Source of the DNA: Pararcticibacter amylolyticus
Lineage (GTDB): Bacteria > Bacteroidota > Bacteroidia > Sphingobacteriales > Sphingobacteriaceae
Length of the DNA: 43,809 bases
Direction of reading: 5' to 3'
NCBI RefSeq assembly: GCF_003130405.1
Contig: NZ_QEAS01000008.1
Location: 1 to 43,809, forward strand
The position numbers and the translations under genes were made by a program. Below, in pieces: positions 43,601-43,809 of this stretch; the stretch's first letter is position 1; each line of letters starts with the position of its first letter. The notes beneath the pieces are model-generated. The model was not told where the DNA came from. It made no database searches and saw only the letters and a list, made by a program, of their open reading frames with translations.

Positions 43601-43676
43601 ATTCGGTTTGTTGTGCCTTCGCTGTAAAAAGGAATGAACAAAATATTGAGGTAAGCAGAATATATTTCCTAAGCAT
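40647..43676 (-). CDS. Large exported tetratricopeptide-repeat protein
   Basis: Predicted periplasmic protein of 1009 residues from the ATG at 43676, chosen because it opens a signal peptide (about 1-21, ending TAKAQ); the frame stays open to 43802 but those residues have no signal. The rest is a chain of TPR and TPR-like helices from about 30 to the end (for example AYFQMGRSFFERKNYEKAIEWF, YQMGYAYMQLGNPQKAIVEL, LRLGDSYFVLKSYDLAMQQYNRV, YTFILNDWTSEYTERALMSISRLYL). No lipobox is seen, unlike the T9SS lipoprotein PorW/SprE, so I do not call it that. As first gene of the envelope operon it may be a scaffold, comparable in place to CpoB of the Tol system. Confidence 0.85.
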   Translation of the reverse strand: MLRKYILLTSIFCSFLFTAKAQQTEWFTINQAYKSGIELFEKSKYAAASEQFSKVEQYRLAPSSQLLPDGKQISLIKENAQYYQAVCALELGNSNAEGLFLAFIREYPSGANTKAAYFQMGRSFFERKNYEKAIEWFTKTNASNLAGKDNYEYRFKLAYSYFSVKKYTDAEPLFAKLKEEKGIYNESSIYYYAYLSYLNADYKTALREFERLKNSTAYQSSYPYYISALYFLDKRYDDVLEYTIPAINVIDEQYKAEMYRLVAATYFARNDYKTSISYYQKFQALDKGKTQNNQDNYQMGYAYMQLGNPQKAIVELEKMGSPDVHYQSGMLVLGEASVKTNNKQAARNAFFRASRLDFDPKLKEEGLFNYAKLSYDLDFYTVALDAVQQFIKTYPRSARINDAKTLLGEVLLSTKNYKEAVNILETIPTKNAETKAVYQKVTYFRGLEFYNERAFENSISLFMRSQKNAVDDELEALATYWLAEAMFEVRKYGESVAQFEKFLAMPAARKTDVYNYANYALGYSAFQYENYGKAAKYFDRFLNGDDKDRNTVNDATLRLGDSYFVLKSYDLAMQQYNRVIAWNTDGEDYALFQKGMIEGLTGQPDAKIATHQALLQKFPNSNYADDAGFEIAYTYFVKGENDRSKNDLLALIEKYPRSSYVPRALVTVGLVQYNQDQDEAALATFQRVVKDYSTTDEAKLALESIKNIYLDKGDANGYLGYANSTSIGNLTTSEQDNITFQAANNLFLRGDYQAAFDAINAYFDKFPKPIYEKHARFIRAESLVKLNRPDEAIPDYTFILNDWTSEYTERALMSISRLYLHQKKYNEAVVYLKKLELTSEYKTNYGFAINNLLEAYQNMNMPDDVLKYVKIIREFDRSSAEEKYRAGLFAGKAYLLKGDTTTATKELTDVAGKTATVVGAEAKYLVGYLQYVRGDYKASQKTIFELVKMESHDYWVAKGFILLADNYVALKDNFQAKSTLQSVLDNYAGKDDDIIPTAKAKLDQLNKKK

Positions 43677-43809
43677 ATCTAAGTGTGAAAATTGCGAATT
43701 TAACAGATATAGTTCGATAAATGCACATAAGAAATTAACAGATGTGGATAATCTGCCAAAAATAACGTTTCCGGAACCAAAAGTGAAATAGAAAGAGAGC
43801 AATCGGTTT

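Noticed and set aside
40647-43676. T9SS component PorW/SprE
   Set aside because: It is a TPR protein of similar style, but no lipobox cysteine is present and the neighbours are Ton/Tol-like genes, not T9SS genes.
43757-43780. Minus-strand promoter for the TPR gene (TATTTTTG with an upstream TTG)
   Set aside because: The -7 box fits, but the nearest TTG is only 13 bases away and the next is 35 bases away, so spacing is wrong in both cases.

Overview
The window reads as chromosomal DNA of a Bacteroidota bacterium, most likely a Sphingobacteriaceae (Pedobacter/Arcticibacter-like) soil or water glycan degrader. The evidence is two SusC/SusD pairs, several promoters of the Bacteroidota type (TTG, about 19-21 bases, TAnnTTTG), weak or absent Shine-Dalgarno sites, 7TMR-DISM receptors and an HU-CCDC81/SPOR protein. 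No tRNA, rRNA, CRISPR array or intact insertion sequence was seen.

Layout. 1-348: GC-rich 3' end of an unidentified gene. 980-4098: serC, serA and an L-lactate dehydrogenase gene (central metabolism). 4479-11312: an apparent operon under a good promoter at 4354-4384, encoding a secreted GH5 glucanase with CBM6, two tandem membrane receptors and a GH18 chitinase-like enzyme. 11365-31195: a divergent polysaccharide utilization locus. Its left arm (minus strand) has SusC, SusD, a small lipoprotein, a PL14-like lyase lipoprotein and an alginate-lyase-superfamily (PL38/PL5-like) enzyme. Its right arm (plus strand) has SusC, SusD, two GH2 enzymes and a GH88 unsaturated glucuronyl hydrolase. The arms share a 737-base intergenic region holding divergent promoters and palindromes. 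31281-34526: beta-carbonic anhydrase, pyruvate oxidase/quinone-dependent pyruvate dehydrogenase (poxB) and an outer-membrane protein. 34615-43676 (minus): an apparent operon for a large TPR protein, an outer-membrane beta-barrel protein, an HU-CCDC81/SPOR protein, ExbB/TolQ, ExbD/TolR, TonB/TolA and FolC.

How it may work. The two lyases cut a uronic-acid polymer, SusCD pairs import the pieces, GH88 removes the unsaturated uronic residue left by lyase action, and the GH2 enzymes trim the rest. The TonB/ExbB/ExbD-type genes at the right end could energise outer-membrane transport, though they may instead be an envelope-maintenance system. No sulfatase is present, so a non-sulfated polyuronate such as glucuronan is favoured. 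With the neighbouring beta-glucanase and chitinase this would suit fungal (Mucoromycota-type) wall material; that is inference.

Most notable: both receptors (6284-8200 and 8230-10140) combine a periplasmic 7TMR-DISMED2-like sensor, a 7TM domain and a long coiled coil with a C-terminal zinc ribbon plus helix-turn-helix resembling the N-terminal DNA-binding part of IS1595/ISXO2-type transposases, without the transposase catalytic domain. They look like membrane-anchored one-component transcription factors built from a domesticated transposase domain.
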